Of a DNA stretch of 64,000 bases, positions 36,435 through 45,130 are shown piece after piece. This DNA comes from Roseateles_B sp051857535 (GTDB taxonomy: Bacteria; Pseudomonadota; Gammaproteobacteria; Burkholderiales; Burkholderiaceae_C). The DNA lies in assembly GCF_051857535.1 (NCBI RefSeq), contig NZ_JBPZGY010000002.1, positions 62,001 through 126,000 of the forward strand. Reading direction: 5' to 3'. The notes beneath the pieces were generated by a model, which had not been told where the DNA came from, did no database searches, and was given only the letters and a program-made list of their open reading frames with translations. Both the position numbers and the translations under genes were made by a program. The stretch's first letter is position 1. The number at the start of each line of letters is the position of its first letter.

Positions 36435-38101
36435 GCCAGCGCAAGAGGTCCACGGCACCCGCCCTGCCACCCGTCGAGCCCCGCTGCGCCTGGCCGCCCC
36501 TGCATCGCGTGGAGCGGCGCCAGGAGGGCGATGAGCTGGCCCTGCTGACGGCACTGCGGCCCGAGCTGGGCTGGCCCCGTCAATGGGCCTGGCTGCCCGT
36601 GCGCGAGACGCCGACGGCTTACGAGCCGCTGCAGCCCGGGCGCCCCCTGCGCGAGCAGGTGCGCCTGCGCGAGTTCGAGCTGGCGGGCCAATCCCATCCC
36701 GGCGACGCCCTGCGGTGCCGCCTGCCCCTGGCCGAGGTGCCTGCCCAGCCCGGCACCGGCCTGCTGTGCCTGCTGCTGTACGCGGACCTGCGCGGCCAGT
36801 GGATCGCGTCCGCGCGGCGTTCGTCCTCGGCCGAGGACGAGCTGGAAGCGGCCCTGCAGGCAGCCTTGGCCATGGATCCCCTCGAGCTGCGCCATGCCTT
36901 CGTGCCCCGGCCCGAACCCGACGAAACCGCCCCGCGCGAGGAGGGCCTGAGCCTCATCCTCGCTGCCTGCCAGTACCCGCCGGGCCTGTTGGATGCACGC
37001 CAGGGCGCCGAAAGCGACCCGCGCCGCGCCGGCCCGGTGGATGCCTCCCTGGCGCGCATGGTCGACTTCACGCGGCACACACCCGAGGGCCGGGCCTGTT
37101 CGCTGCTGCTGATCGCCGGCGACGAGATCTATGCCGACGCCAGCGGTGGCCTGGCCGATGCCCACAACTCCGTGGAGCGCTATACCCGCGCCTACCAGCA
37201 TTTCAAGGCCGGACTCATCCGCCATCTGCCGCCCACGCTGCAGCGCATCGTTCATGCGCCGGACGACCATGAGATCGAGGACAACTGGGGCCCCGTGCTG
37301 AGCGACAAGGGCGATGTGGACGGCGGCCCCTGGATCGCCCCTGCCTGCGCCGCTGCCTGGGCCGCCCGCTGGGAGCCGGGCGAACGCGAGGGCCTGCACC
37401 AGCGCTTCTGGCATCGCTTCGACTGGCGCGGCGTGCGCTTTTTCATCGCCGATGCCCGGACGGAGCGCCAGCCGCGCCCGCTGTCCCGCCTGCTCGCGGC
37501 ACGCATCCTGGGTGATGAACAGTGGCAGGCGCTGCAGGCCTGGCTGGCGCAGCAGGACGATCGCCCGCGTGTGCTGCTCAGCGGATCCCTGCTGCTGCCG
37601 CGTCGGCGCAGCGTGGCCGAGTACCCCGGCGCCGCGGCCGCCAGCGACGCCTGGGACGGCTTCCCCGCCAGTCAGCACGATCTGCTGCGAGCGCTGTGGG
37701 CGCATGGTGCGCAGGACGTGGTCTTCCTCTCCGGCGATGAGCACCGCAGCGGCTACGCCACCGCCTGGGTGGGCGTGGATGACGGGCAGGGCGGCCTTCG
37801 AGAGGACCAGCCCCGAGTCCGCCTGCTGAGCGTCCACAGCTCCGCCCTGCATGCGCCCTGGCCCTTCTCCGTCACCGAGGCCGAGGCCTTCCAGGTGCCG
37901 GACAGCTTTGCGCTGATGCCTCAGGGGGGCGCGCCAGCAGGGCAGGACGGCCCCCCGCTTCGCTGCCTCGTCACAGACTGGGCGGACCATCCGGGGGACG
38001 GATTTGCGGTGCTGCGGTTGCGGGCAGGGCGGGTGGAGCTGGGCTTTGACCGGGCCCAGGGCGGCCCCTGCTTCGTGAGCTGGCAGACCTTGCCTGGCTG
38101 A
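36431..38101 (+). CDS. PhoD-like metallophosphoesterase, cytoplasmic
   Basis: 556 residues with no signal peptide. The C-terminal two thirds carry the metallophosphoesterase motifs of the PhoD group: LIAGDEIYADA, HAPDDHEIEDNWG and VVFLSGDEHRSGYA with the metal-binding Asp and His residues intact. The N-terminal 170 residues form a separate beta-rich domain. The ATG overlaps the TGA of the GMC/hydrolase fusion (ATGA), so both are made together; a phosphoesterase linked to a lipid oxidase/hydrolase suggests a pathway that also removes phosphate from its substrate, but this is inference. The Tat-exported phosphatase at 17564 is only distantly similar. Confidence 0.82.
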   Translation: MSQRKRSTAPALPPVEPRCAWPPLHRVERRQEGDELALLTALRPELGWPRQWAWLPVRETPTAYEPLQPGRPLREQVRLREFELAGQSHPGDALRCRLPLAEVPAQPGTGLLCLLLYADLRGQWIASARRSSSAEDELEAALQAALAMDPLELRHAFVPRPEPDETAPREEGLSLILAACQYPPGLLDARQGAESDPRRAGPVDASLARMVDFTRHTPEGRACSLLLIAGDEIYADASGGLADAHNSVERYTRAYQHFKAGLIRHLPPTLQRIVHAPDDHEIEDNWGPVLSDKGDVDGGPWIAPACAAAWAARWEPGEREGLHQRFWHRFDWRGVRFFIADARTERQPRPLSRLLAARILGDEQWQALQAWLAQQDDRPRVLLSGSLLLPRRRSVAEYPGAAAASDAWDGFPASQHDLLRALWAHGAQDVVFLSGDEHRSGYATAWVGVDDGQGGLREDQPRVRLLSVHSSALHAPWPFSVTEAEAFQVPDSFALMPQGGAPAGQDGPPLRCLVTDWADHPGDGFAVLRLRAGRVELGFDRAQGGPCFVSWQTLPG

Positions 38102-38244
38102 CCCTGCGACGCCAGACCTGTTCCGCTTGTCGCAGCGGGCTGCGCCGCTCCTTTTCTGGTCCGCGCATCACCCGAGCGGGCATGGCGACTGGCACCTGCG
38201 ACCAGCTGCCGCTACGCTTGGCCACCCCCACGACAAGGCCCCGC

Positions 38245-39303
38245 ATGTTCAAGCGCTCCATCGCTCTCCTGGCGATTTCCCTGCTGCCCGCCTGGGGCGC
38301 CGCGGCCACGGACATCCCGCCGGTCACGCCGGCCTGTGCCTCGCCGGAGCAGCGCGTCGATGAGCAGGGCTTTGTGAAGCTGGGCGGCGTCGAGCAGTGG
38401 GTCACCGTCAAGGGCGATCGCTGCGGCAATCCCCTCGTGCTGTTCATCCACGGCGGCCCCGGCAATCCCCTGAGCCCGTATGCCGATGCCATGTTCGGCG
38501 CCTGGGCCCGGGACTTCACCCTGGTGCAATGGGACCAGCGCGGATCCGGCATGAGCTATGGCCGCAGCAGGCCTGGCGAGGACGAGCCCCTGACCATCCC
38601 GCAGCTGGTCAGCGACGGGGCCGAGCTGGCCGCCTACCTGGCGCGGCGCTTTGGCCAGAAGAAAGTCATCCTGTGGGGCAGCTCCTGGGGCTCGGTCCTG
38701 GGCATCCACCTGGTGCACGCGCATCCCGGGCTGTTCCATGCCTACCTGGGGTCCTCGCAGGAGGTCGAGATCCGGCGGAACGAGTCGCAGAGCTATGTCC
38801 AACTGCTGGCACGGGTCCAGGCGGCCCAGGACCAGGCGGCGCTGGCGGTGCTGCAGTCCGTGGGCGCGCCGCCCTGGACGGACCCGCGCAGCTTCGGCAA
38901 GGTGCGCCGCGTGATCCGCCGCTACGAAGCCCAGCGCACAGTGCCCGCGCCCAGGGCCTGGTGGCAGCCGCCCGCGCTCTACGCCACGCCACAGGCCCGG
39001 GCGGATTACGAGGCGGGCGAGGACTACTCCTTCCTGCAGTTCGTGGGGCTCAAGGGCGACGGCATGGCCTCGCAGATCGACCTGCCCCGGCTCGGCACCG
39101 AGTTCCAGGTGCCGCTGTTCTTCGTGCAGGGGGCCGAGGACCTGCTCACCACACCGAACGTGACGCAAGACTACGTCGACAGCCTGAAGGCGCCGCAGAA
39201 GGCGCTGGTGCTGCTGCCGCAGGTCGGCCACGACCCCAACCAGATCATGGTGGATGCGCAGTACCGCCTGCTGCGTGAACGCATCCTGCCGCTGATCCGC
39301 TGA
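38245..39303 (+). CDS. Exported alpha/beta hydrolase, proline-iminopeptidase-like (S33)
   Basis: 352 residues. A signal peptide (MFKRSIALLAISLLPAWGAAA) precedes an alpha/beta hydrolase domain. The oxyanion motif FIHGGPGNPLSPY and the DQRGSGMSYG segment are hallmarks of prolyl aminopeptidase-like S33 enzymes; the nucleophile is the Ser in GSSWGSVLG, the acid lies in VQGAEDLLTTP and the His in PQVGHDPNQ. Such proteins release N-terminal proline or hydrolyse small esters and amides. It is a single gene after the three-gene kinase/oxidase unit, 143 bases away, and appears separate from it. Confidence 0.85.
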   Translation: MFKRSIALLAISLLPAWGAAATDIPPVTPACASPEQRVDEQGFVKLGGVEQWVTVKGDRCGNPLVLFIHGGPGNPLSPYADAMFGAWARDFTLVQWDQRGSGMSYGRSRPGEDEPLTIPQLVSDGAELAAYLARRFGQKKVILWGSSWGSVLGIHLVHAHPGLFHAYLGSSQEVEIRRNESQSYVQLLARVQAAQDQAALAVLQSVGAPPWTDPRSFGKVRRVIRRYEAQRTVPAPRAWWQPPALYATPQARADYEAGEDYSFLQFVGLKGDGMASQIDLPRLGTEFQVPLFFVQGAEDLLTTPNVTQDYVDSLKAPQKALVLLPQVGHDPNQIMVDAQYRLLRERILPLIR

Positions 39304-39617
39304 TCCGCAGCGCCGCCAGCGCCTGACGGTTCCGCGGACCTCCCGCCCCAGCGCACCGATCAGTCCCCACGCCCCGTGCCGCAGACAGCGGGCGCCTGCG
39401 CTGGGGCGGGCGTGGCCTTGAGCTGCTCGCGGTAGACGACCCTGAAGATGTCCACCATGGCCAACTGCTCGTGCAGGGCAGGGCGCTGCTGACAGCCTTC
39501 ATCGAGTCCCTCGGGCAGCTCATCCTCGCTCGCCTGCGCCGCGGCGGCACCCGGTCCGCTTCCCTGGGGCAGGGGCAACGGCGGTGTACCGGGGTGCCAC
39601 GCTGGCGGGGCGATGCC
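39304..39617. other. 314-bp spacer with a doubtful short reading frame
   Basis: A minus-strand frame at 39360-39578 could encode 72 residues (contains QLAMVDIFRVVYREQLKA) with codon use like real genes. It continues in phase from the GFA gene stop codon and has no ATG or ribosome binding site near its first TTG. It may be a decayed 3' extension of the GFA gene or a small gene; I do not call it. Confidence 0.3.
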
Positions 39618-40025
39618 CTAATCCGCGGGAGGGACGTCGGGGGGCGTGGCAGCTGGCGGGCGGTCGTCGGCGTAGTGTTCGGCGAGTTCGAAGGGCGGCA
39701 GCCAGGCCTCACGCCGCACGGTCCACAGCTCGTAGCTGGGGCGGAACTGGTCCGGGGCATCCAGCGCGCCGAGGTGCACCTCGACTTCATCCCCCGATCG
39801 CGAGAAGACCGAGGAGCCGCAATGCGGGCAGAAATGGCGGCCGGCGTAGTGATGCGTCTGACCGCTGGCCTGAACGGCCGTCTCCGCAAAGATGGCCGAG
39901 GCGTGGAAGAGAGCGCCGTGGTGCTTGCGGCAGTCCATGCAGTGGCACAGGCCTACCCTGCGCGGCGTGCCGATGGCGACGAGGCGCACGCGGCCACACA
40001 GGCAGCCGCCGTGGACGCTGTCCAT
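39618..40025 (-). CDS. GFA/CENP-V-domain zinc protein
   Basis: 135 residues. Typical Mss4-like fold of the GFA (glutathione-dependent formaldehyde-activating) family, with zinc ligands in GGCLCGRVRL, CHCMDCRKHHGALF and FCPHCGSSVF. The family name comes from Gfa, but most members have unknown roles, and this short form is of the generic kind. It lies 10 bases downstream of the VOC gene on the same strand and should be cotranscribed with it. Confidence 0.85.
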   Translation of the reverse strand: MDSVHGGCLCGRVRLVAIGTPRRVGLCHCMDCRKHHGALFHASAIFAETAVQASGQTHHYAGRHFCPHCGSSVFSRSGDEVEVHLGALDAPDQFRPSYELWTVRREAWLPPFELAEHYADDRPPAATPPDVPPAD

Positions 40026-40035
40026 GCGGCCGCCC

Positions 40036-40515
40036 TCAGCCGCGCCGGGCCGCCTCGATGGCGGCGATGTCGATCTTGACCATGCCCATCATGGCCTCGA
40101 AGACCCGTCGGGCCACGGCCGGGTCGGGGTCCGAGATGCCCTCGCTGAGCACTCGCGGGGTGATCTGCCAGTGCACGCCCCAGCGGTCCTGGCACCAGCC
40201 GCAGGCGCTGGCCCGTCCGCCGCTGGAAAGGATGGCGTCCCAGAGACGGTCGGTCTCGGCCTGGTCCTCGGTGGCAACCTGGAAGGAGAAGGCCTGGGTC
40301 GGCGGGAAGCCCGGGCCGCCGTTGAGGCCAAGGCAGGGGATGCCCATGACGCTGAACTGCACGGTCAGCACGCTGCCGGCCTTGCCGCTGGGGAAATCGG
40401 CCGGTGCGCGGCAGATGGGGCCAACCTGGCTGTCGGGGAAGGTACGGGCATAGAACTCGGCCGCTTCCAGGGCCGTGCCGTCGTACCAGAGGCAGAGGGT
40501 GTTCTTGGGCGTCAT
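40036..40515 (-). CDS. VOC-family protein, PhnB-like
   Basis: 159 residues. Single vicinal-oxygen-chelate domain of the PhnB/3-demethylubiquinone-type subgroup: LCLWYDGTALEAAEFYARTFP at the start, GIPCLGLNGGPGF and the ending MMGMVKIDIAAIEAA are characteristic. The pattern SGGRASACGWCQDRWGVHWQI contains Cys and Trp residues conserved in this group. These proteins are often found with GFA or GNAT genes as small detoxification-like clusters; the substrate is not known. It is followed by the GFA gene after 10 bases. Confidence 0.85.
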   Translation of the reverse strand: MTPKNTLCLWYDGTALEAAEFYARTFPDSQVGPICRAPADFPSGKAGSVLTVQFSVMGIPCLGLNGGPGFPPTQAFSFQVATEDQAETDRLWDAILSSGGRASACGWCQDRWGVHWQITPRVLSEGISDPDPAVARRVFEAMMGMVKIDIAAIEAARRG

Positions 40516-40706
40516 GCGGGTGCTCCTGCAGGGAAGATGAAGAAGGGCGGGTGAAGCCGGATTGGCGTCAGCGGCAAGCCTAGCGGAGTGTGCCCCGGCG
40601 GGCGGCGTGTCCGCCCTGGCCTGCTCAGGGTTGTTTCGGTCCGTGTGATCGGCGAGGGGGCTCTGGTGCAGGCCACAATGCCGGCTCAGCGAACCTGCCT
40701 TTGCCC

Positions 40707-41213
40707 ATGCCGCCCGCCCGCATCTACATCCGACCGCCCGAGGCTTCTGACAGCCCCGCCTTCCTGGCCGCAGTGGCCGCCAGCCGGCGCCTGCATGGGC
40801 GCTGGGTCTCGCCGCCCGCGGATGCGGTGGCCTACCTGGCCTGGCTGGACCGCATGCGCCAGCCGGGCCAGCAGCCCTTCCTGGTTCTGCGGCGAGACGA
40901 CGACAGCCTGGTCGGCGTGATCAACCTCAGCCACATCGTGATGGGCGCCCTGCGCAGCGCCTACCTGGGCTACTACGCATTCGCGCCGAACGCCGGCCAG
41001 GGCCTGATGGGCGAGGGCCTGCAGGCCGTCTGCCGGCACGCCTTCCAGGTGCTCAAGCTGCATCGCGTCGAGGCCAATATCCAGCCCGGCAACACGGCTT
41101 CCCTGGCCCTGGCCCGGCGCTGCGGCTTTCGCCAGGAAGGCTTTTCGCCCCGCTACCTCAAGATCAACGGCCGCTGGCGGGACCACGAACGCTGGGCGCT
41201 GCTGGCGGACTGA
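40707..41213 (+). CDS. GNAT-family N-acetyltransferase, RimJ/RimL-like
   Basis: 168 residues. GNAT acetyl-CoA-dependent transferase of the RimJ/L type: IYIRPPEASDSPAFLAAV start, the beta4 strand FLVLRRDDDSLVGVINLSHI, the CoA-binding turn around NAGQGLMGEGLQAV, and ANIQPGNTASLALARRCGFR, which is the usual family ending. RimJ/L acetylate ribosomal protein N termini; related proteins modify drugs or other peptides. ATG 40707 is chosen because it gives the family start RIYIRPP; an upstream frame adds a Cys/Gly-rich segment without support. Divergent from the VOC-GFA pair. Confidence 0.85.
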   Translation: MPPARIYIRPPEASDSPAFLAAVAASRRLHGRWVSPPADAVAYLAWLDRMRQPGQQPFLVLRRDDDSLVGVINLSHIVMGALRSAYLGYYAFAPNAGQGLMGEGLQAVCRHAFQVLKLHRVEANIQPGNTASLALARRCGFRQEGFSPRYLKINGRWRDHERWALLAD

Positions 41214-41409
41214 GGTCTCGCGGCGCGCCCAAGGGGCAGGCCTGCGCAGGGACAAGCGGCACCAGGGCCGGCAGCGGCACGGCGCGGACCTGGATGCTGT
41301 GCTCGGCGACCGGGCGGCGGTCCACGACGGGACGCGGGTGCAGAAACTGGAACATGCCCCCCAGCTGGGTGCCGTGGCCCGCATTTCAAGACGGGATCCC
41401 ACTGGATGC

Positions 41410-41424
41410 GGGGTCAGGTATTGC
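41410..41424 (+). repeat. 15-bp interspersed repeat, copy 4 (one mismatch)
   Basis: GGGGTCAGGTATTGC. On the minus strand it supplies the TGA stop codon of the DUF1801 gene (41414-41416). Confidence 0.5.
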
Positions 41425-41806
41425 CTGCGTTGTAGGCGCCCGCCGCACGGACCAGGGCCTGCAGCGCCGGTCCGTCGACCTGGGCTTCCTGGCTGAAGTC
41501 GATGGCTCGGCGCACGCGGCCGTCCAGGCTGCTGTTGAACAGGCCGCTCGGGTCGGGCAGGGCGGCGCCATGGGCGAAAGTCAGCTTCACGTGACGCTGG
41601 TAGGTCTCACCGGTGCAGATCAGGCCGGCATGCGTCCAGCAGGGGCCACTCCATTTCCAGTCTTCCTCGATGCCGGCCCGGGCATCGAGGATCAGGGCGC
41701 GCAGCCGTGCCAGCAGTGCGCCACGCCAGTCCCCCAGCGTCTCAATGCGCTCGTCGATCAAGGCGGAGGCAGAGGGGCCCGCGGGCTTGGACTTGGGGCT
41801 GGGCAT
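41414..41806 (-). CDS. DUF1801-family protein
   Basis: 130 residues. A DUF1801 (YdhG-like) domain: ALIDERIETLGDWRGALLARLRALI, then IEEDWKWSGPCWTHAGLICTG and HVKLTFAHGAALPDPSGLFN, matching the conserved E-x-K-W and LTF-x-x-G-A-x-L-x-D-P pattern of the family. Function is not known. AGGAG eight bases upstream supports ATG 41806, 29 bases after the VOC gene. It is the third gene in an AraC-VOC-DUF1801 run; VOC, DUF1801 and GNAT genes often cluster in related bacteria. Confidence 0.82.
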   Translation of the reverse strand: MPSPKSKPAGPSASALIDERIETLGDWRGALLARLRALILDARAGIEEDWKWSGPCWTHAGLICTGETYQRHVKLTFAHGAALPDPSGLFNSSLDGRVRRAIDFSQEAQVDGPALQALVRAAGAYNAGNT

Positions 41807-41835
41807 GGTCGGATCTCCTGGAAGGGGCCGGGTCA

Positions 41836-42243
41836 TCAGGCGCGGATCTGGATCAGCTTCCAGCCGTTGCCGGATGGGTCGCGGAAGCCGGCGTCCACGC
41901 TGCCGAAGCGCTCCACCGGCGCCTGGGTGATTTCGACACCAGCGGCGCGAAAGGCCGCGCAGCTGGCGTGGCAGTCCCTCACCCGCATCACCAGGGGCGG
42001 CATGGCGCCCTTGGCCACCAGGGCCTGCAGGGCCTCGGCCGTGGCCGGGTCTTGCATGGGCGGGCCGGGCTTGAAGAGGCCCAGTTGCAGCTCCGGCTGC
42101 TCGGGATGCTGCACCGTCAGCCAGCGGAAGGGGCCGTTGCGCACGTCGGTGTGCACCTTGAAGCCCAGCCGCTCCACGTAGAAGGCCAGGGCCTCGTCCT
42201 GGTCGTGGACGTAGACGCCCATCACGTCGATGCCTGCATTCAT
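41836..42243 (-). CDS. VOC-family protein, glyoxalase/bleomycin-resistance type
   Basis: 135 residues. A vicinal-oxygen-chelate fold: VMGVYVHDQDEALAFYVERLG at the start, GFKVHTDVRNGPFRWLTVQHP and the ending DPSGNGWKLIQI. Metal-ligand His and Glu positions are partly recognisable. The substrate is unknown. AAGGAG six bases before ATG 42243 supports the start, and the ATG overlaps the stop of the AraC regulator gene by 4 bases (ATGA), so it is probably its direct target or partner. Confidence 0.85.
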   Translation of the reverse strand: MNAGIDVMGVYVHDQDEALAFYVERLGFKVHTDVRNGPFRWLTVQHPEQPELQLGLFKPGPPMQDPATAEALQALVAKGAMPPLVMRVRDCHASCAAFRAAGVEITQAPVERFGSVDAGFRDPSGNGWKLIQIRA

Positions 42244-42749
42244 GTCAGCTCCTTGTCGCTGTGTGTGTCCGAGGTCGCTGTTGTAGCAGCTGCGGCCTGG
42301 CGGCGCTTCTCCGAAACTGCGCTGCGCAGGTCGGGGCGGTGGGCGGCCATCAGGTGGCACAGGGGCATGCCGGCCAAGGCCTGGACGGGTGTCTCGCGGC
42401 GCAGCTGCTCGCGCACGGCGGCGGGGTGGCTGCCGGTGATGTCGCGGAAGGTGCGGCCGAAGGTGCCCAGGCTGTCCCATCCGGTCCGCAAGGCGATCTC
42501 GGTGATGCTCAGCTCGGTGTCGCGCAGCAGGGCGCAGGCCCGCTCGATGCGGCGGCTCAGCAGGTAGCGGTGGGGCGGCAGGCCGAAGGCGGACTTGAAG
42601 GCGCGGGCGAAGTAGGCCTCGGTGAGCCCGCAGAGATCGGCCAGGCGCTGCACGGGCCAGGCCTCCTCGGAGGCAGCGTCCATGCGATCCCGGGCGCGCA
42701 GCAGGCGGCGCAAGAGGGCGGGGCTTGGCGCAGGGCGGTCAGCGGACAT
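42240..42749 (-). CDS. AraC-family transcriptional regulator (short form)
   Basis: 169 residues, consisting of little more than an AraC/XylS DNA-binding domain with two helix-turn-helix units: WPVQRLADLCGLTEAYFARAFKSAFGLPPHRYLL and LSITEIALRTGWDSLGTFGRTFRDITGSHPAAVR, shown here as adjoining segments. There is no ligand-binding domain; the tail is Arg/Ala/Thr-rich. Such short regulators often precede a VOC gene. It is coupled to the VOC gene through an ATGA overlap and should control this small operon. Confidence 0.88.
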   Translation of the reverse strand: MSADRPAPSPALLRRLLRARDRMDAASEEAWPVQRLADLCGLTEAYFARAFKSAFGLPPHRYLLSRRIERACALLRDTELSITEIALRTGWDSLGTFGRTFRDITGSHPAAVREQLRRETPVQALAGMPLCHLMAAHRPDLRSAVSEKRRQAAAATTATSDTHSDKELT

Positions 42750-42833
42750 GCCAGGGAAGGGGCGCGTCCGCCCCGGGGTTCCGAAGCTGTCGATGATAGG
42801 GTGGGCTGCCGGCCCCTTCCGGGCAGGGGCGCT

Positions 42834-44009
42834 TCAGCGGGCGGCGGGGGCACCCCAGCGCGCCAGCAGATGCTGCCGGCGCGAGGGCTGCAGATTGGCC
42901 CGCTGCACGTCGCCGCCGTAGTGCGCGACCACCCGCGGGTCCATCACCCGGAACCACAGCGGCGGCACGTAGGCCAGCAACAGCATGCCGGCATAGCCCG
43001 AGGGCAGTTGCGGGCTTTCGTCGAAATGACGCAGCACCTGGTAGCGGCGGCCGGGGTGGGCGTGGTGGTCGCTGTGGCGCTGCAGCTGGTAGAGGAAGAC
43101 ATTGGACACGCGATGGTCCGAGTTCCACGAGTGTGTGGGGTCGCAGGGCGCGAGCCGGCCCTGCGCATCGCGCGGTCGCAGCAGGCCGTAGTGCTCGATG
43201 TAGTTGACGACCTCCAGCAGGCTGATGCCGTAGGCTGCCTGGGCCACCAGGAAGAGGAGCACCGGCGCGCCCAGCCACAGCGCCAGGGCGCCATGGAGCA
43301 CCAAAGTCATGGACCAGGCCTGCAGGCACTGGTTGCGCCAGTGCAGCGCGGGCAGGCCCAACCGGGCCAGGCGCTCGGATTCGATGTTCCAGGCCGAGCG
43401 CAGGCTGCCCAGCACGGTGCGCGGCAGGAAGGCCCAGAAGCTCTCGCCCATGCGGCTGCTGGCCGGGTCCTCCGGTGTGGCCACGCGCAGGTGGTGGCCG
43501 CGGTTGTGCTCCACGTAGAAATGCCCGTAGGCCACCGGCGCCAGCGTCACCCGGGACAGCCAGCGCTCCCAGCGCGGCCGCTTGTGGCCCAGTTCATGGG
43601 CGGTGTTGATGCCCACGCCATTGATGCCGCCCACGCTGAGCACCAGGCCCAGCCAGCCCCACAGGCTCAGCGGCTGCGTGGCGGCCACCCAGGCACCCTG
43701 TACGGTGAGCCCGTACTGCAGGGGCACGAAGAGCACGATCAGCACGCGGTACCAGGGATCGGCCTCGATGCGGGCCCGCTGGTCCTCGGGTGTGTTGCTG
43801 CGGTCCTGGCCCAGCAGGGTGTCCAGCAGCGGGATGCCGGCATAGACGACCAGGGTGCTGATCCACAGCCAGAACTCGTCGCCCGTGGCCAGATAGCGCA
43901 GCACGTTGAGCCAGACCAGGGCCGGGAAGGCGGGGGACATCAGCCACCACCAGCGCTTGGGATCGCGCCAGCGGGCCTGGGGGGGCGATGCGGAACTGAG
44001 CGTGCTCAT
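42834..44009 (-). CDS. alkB: Alkane 1-monooxygenase-type membrane hydroxylase (AlkB family)
   Basis: 391 residues, six or so membrane helices and the full set of di-iron histidine boxes: NTAHELGHK, EHNRGHHLRVATPEDPASSR (reads as two motifs) and LQRHSDHHAHPGRRYQ, plus NYIEHYGL, all hallmarks of AlkB. The enzyme hydroxylates the terminal carbon of medium-chain alkanes or similar chains, using electrons from rubredoxin. No rubredoxin domain or gene is seen here, so the electron donor is elsewhere. It lies 99 bases downstream of the MBL-fold gene on the same strand. Confidence 0.9.
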   Translation of the reverse strand: MSTLSSASPPQARWRDPKRWWWLMSPAFPALVWLNVLRYLATGDEFWLWISTLVVYAGIPLLDTLLGQDRSNTPEDQRARIEADPWYRVLIVLFVPLQYGLTVQGAWVAATQPLSLWGWLGLVLSVGGINGVGINTAHELGHKRPRWERWLSRVTLAPVAYGHFYVEHNRGHHLRVATPEDPASSRMGESFWAFLPRTVLGSLRSAWNIESERLARLGLPALHWRNQCLQAWSMTLVLHGALALWLGAPVLLFLVAQAAYGISLLEVVNYIEHYGLLRPRDAQGRLAPCDPTHSWNSDHRVSNVFLYQLQRHSDHHAHPGRRYQVLRHFDESPQLPSGYAGMLLLAYVPPLWFRVMDPRVVAHYGGDVQRANLQPSRRQHLLARWGAPAAR

Positions 44010-44108
44010 GGCCGTCCTCCTGTGCGCCGAAGCGCTGCGGCGGGGCCATGCTGCCCCTGGCGCTCATCACCGTCAATCCCGGACTCTGGCGTCAACGGCC
44101 CCAGGCCC

Positions 44109-45026
44109 TCACCACTTCATCTCCCCCTTGTTCACCTTGGCGCCGATCTCCAGGGCGATGTCCAGGCCGGCCTGGGGGTAGGCCCGCTTCATGGTGCCGA
44201 TCAGCGCAGCGGCGTCGGTGGCCCGGGGCAGCGCCTGCTCGAAGTGCAGCAGGTAGTCGCGGGTGGCGGCCAGGGCGCTGCTGTCCTGCGGCGTGCCCGG
44301 CAGCATGTGGCCCGGCACCACGATGGCGGGCTTGAGCGCGGCCATGGCCTCCAGCTTGGCGACCCAGGCCCCGCGCTCCTGCGCGGTCTGCGTGTCTGCC
44401 GTCCAGGCGTGGAGCTGGCCGAAGACGTTCACACCGCCCACGATGGCTCGGAGGGACGGGATCCACACATAGCTGCGGTGCGGCAGGGCATCGTCCAGGC
44501 CGCGGACTTCCAGCGTGCGCCCTTCCAGCTGCAGCGTGGTGTCGTCCAGCGGCTCGGGCAGCACCGGCTGGCGCGGGGCATTGGCGCCCAGACGCGGGCC
44601 CCAGACCTGCAGCTTGGTGGGCAGCAAGGCCTGGATCTTCTTCAACGTGGGCGCGGCGGCCACGATGCGCGCCTGCGGGAATTCCTGGCGCAGGACTTCC
44701 AGGCCGAAGTAGTAGTCAGGGTCGGCGGCGCTGACGTAGATGGTGCGCAGCGTCTTGCCGCTGTCCAGCACGGCGGCCGCTACGCGCAGGGCGTCGGCAC
44801 GGGTGAAGCCGGCATCCAGCAGGATGGCCTCCTTCGCGCCTTTCACCAGCACGGCGTTGACGTGGAAGCTGCCCGCACCCTGGTTGATGACCTGCAGCTC
44901 CAGCGGAGCTGGGCCGGTCGCAGGCACCTCGGCGGCGAAGGCGGGCATGGCCAGGCTGGTGGCCAGCAGCAGGGGCCGGAGCAGGCCTTGGAGGGGGCGG
45001 GGAAAGCGCAGGGCGGAGCGGTTCAT
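44109..45026 (-). CDS. Exported MBL-fold protein with degenerate metal-binding motif
   Basis: 305 residues with a signal peptide (LLRPLLLATSLAMPAFA). The fold follows the metallo-beta-lactamase pattern (ILLDAGFT, GLDDALPHRSYVWIPSLRAIVGGVN, VVPGHMLPG), but the usual HxHxDH motif is S-A-A-D-P-D-Y-Y at 99-106, with only the Asp kept. The distal His in VPGHMLPG remains. It may bind a different metal set or be non-catalytic. It is divergent from the LysR gene across a 104-bp intergenic region that contains a LysR-type palindrome, and precedes alkB. Confidence 0.8.
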   Translation of the reverse strand: MNRSALRFPRPLQGLLRPLLLATSLAMPAFAAEVPATGPAPLELQVINQGAGSFHVNAVLVKGAKEAILLDAGFTRADALRVAAAVLDSGKTLRTIYVSAADPDYYFGLEVLRQEFPQARIVAAAPTLKKIQALLPTKLQVWGPRLGANAPRQPVLPEPLDDTTLQLEGRTLEVRGLDDALPHRSYVWIPSLRAIVGGVNVFGQLHAWTADTQTAQERGAWVAKLEAMAALKPAIVVPGHMLPGTPQDSSALAATRDYLLHFEQALPRATDAAALIGTMKRAYPQAGLDIALEIGAKVNKGEMKW

Positions 45027-45130
45027 CGGAGGCCTTTCAGTGCTGGGGTTGTGATGAACAGGACTTTATTTTTTGCTCCCTATTTGATAAACAGTGTCTC
45101 AATCAAATGTTTGTTGCATGAATTGAGCGA
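45027..45130. promoter_or_regulatory. Divergent MBL/LysR promoter with LysR-type palindrome
   Basis: AT-rich gap containing the inverted repeat atttgat (45082-45088) and atcaaat (45102-45108), 7 bp each with a 13-base spacer, close to the T-N11-A shape of LysR-type binding sites. It sits in the usual position, just upstream of the regulator start and the divergent gene. Confidence 0.6.

Noticed and set aside
39360..39578. 72-codon minus-strand frame downstream of the GFA gene
   Set aside because: Codon use looks fair, but there is only a TTG without ribosome binding site and the frame continues in phase from the GFA stop; left as doubtful.
41164..41355. 63-codon minus-strand frame between GNAT and DUF1801 genes
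   Set aside because: Overlaps the GNAT 3' end, Pro/Ala/Arg-rich composition expected from GC-rich non-coding DNA, and no ribosome binding site.
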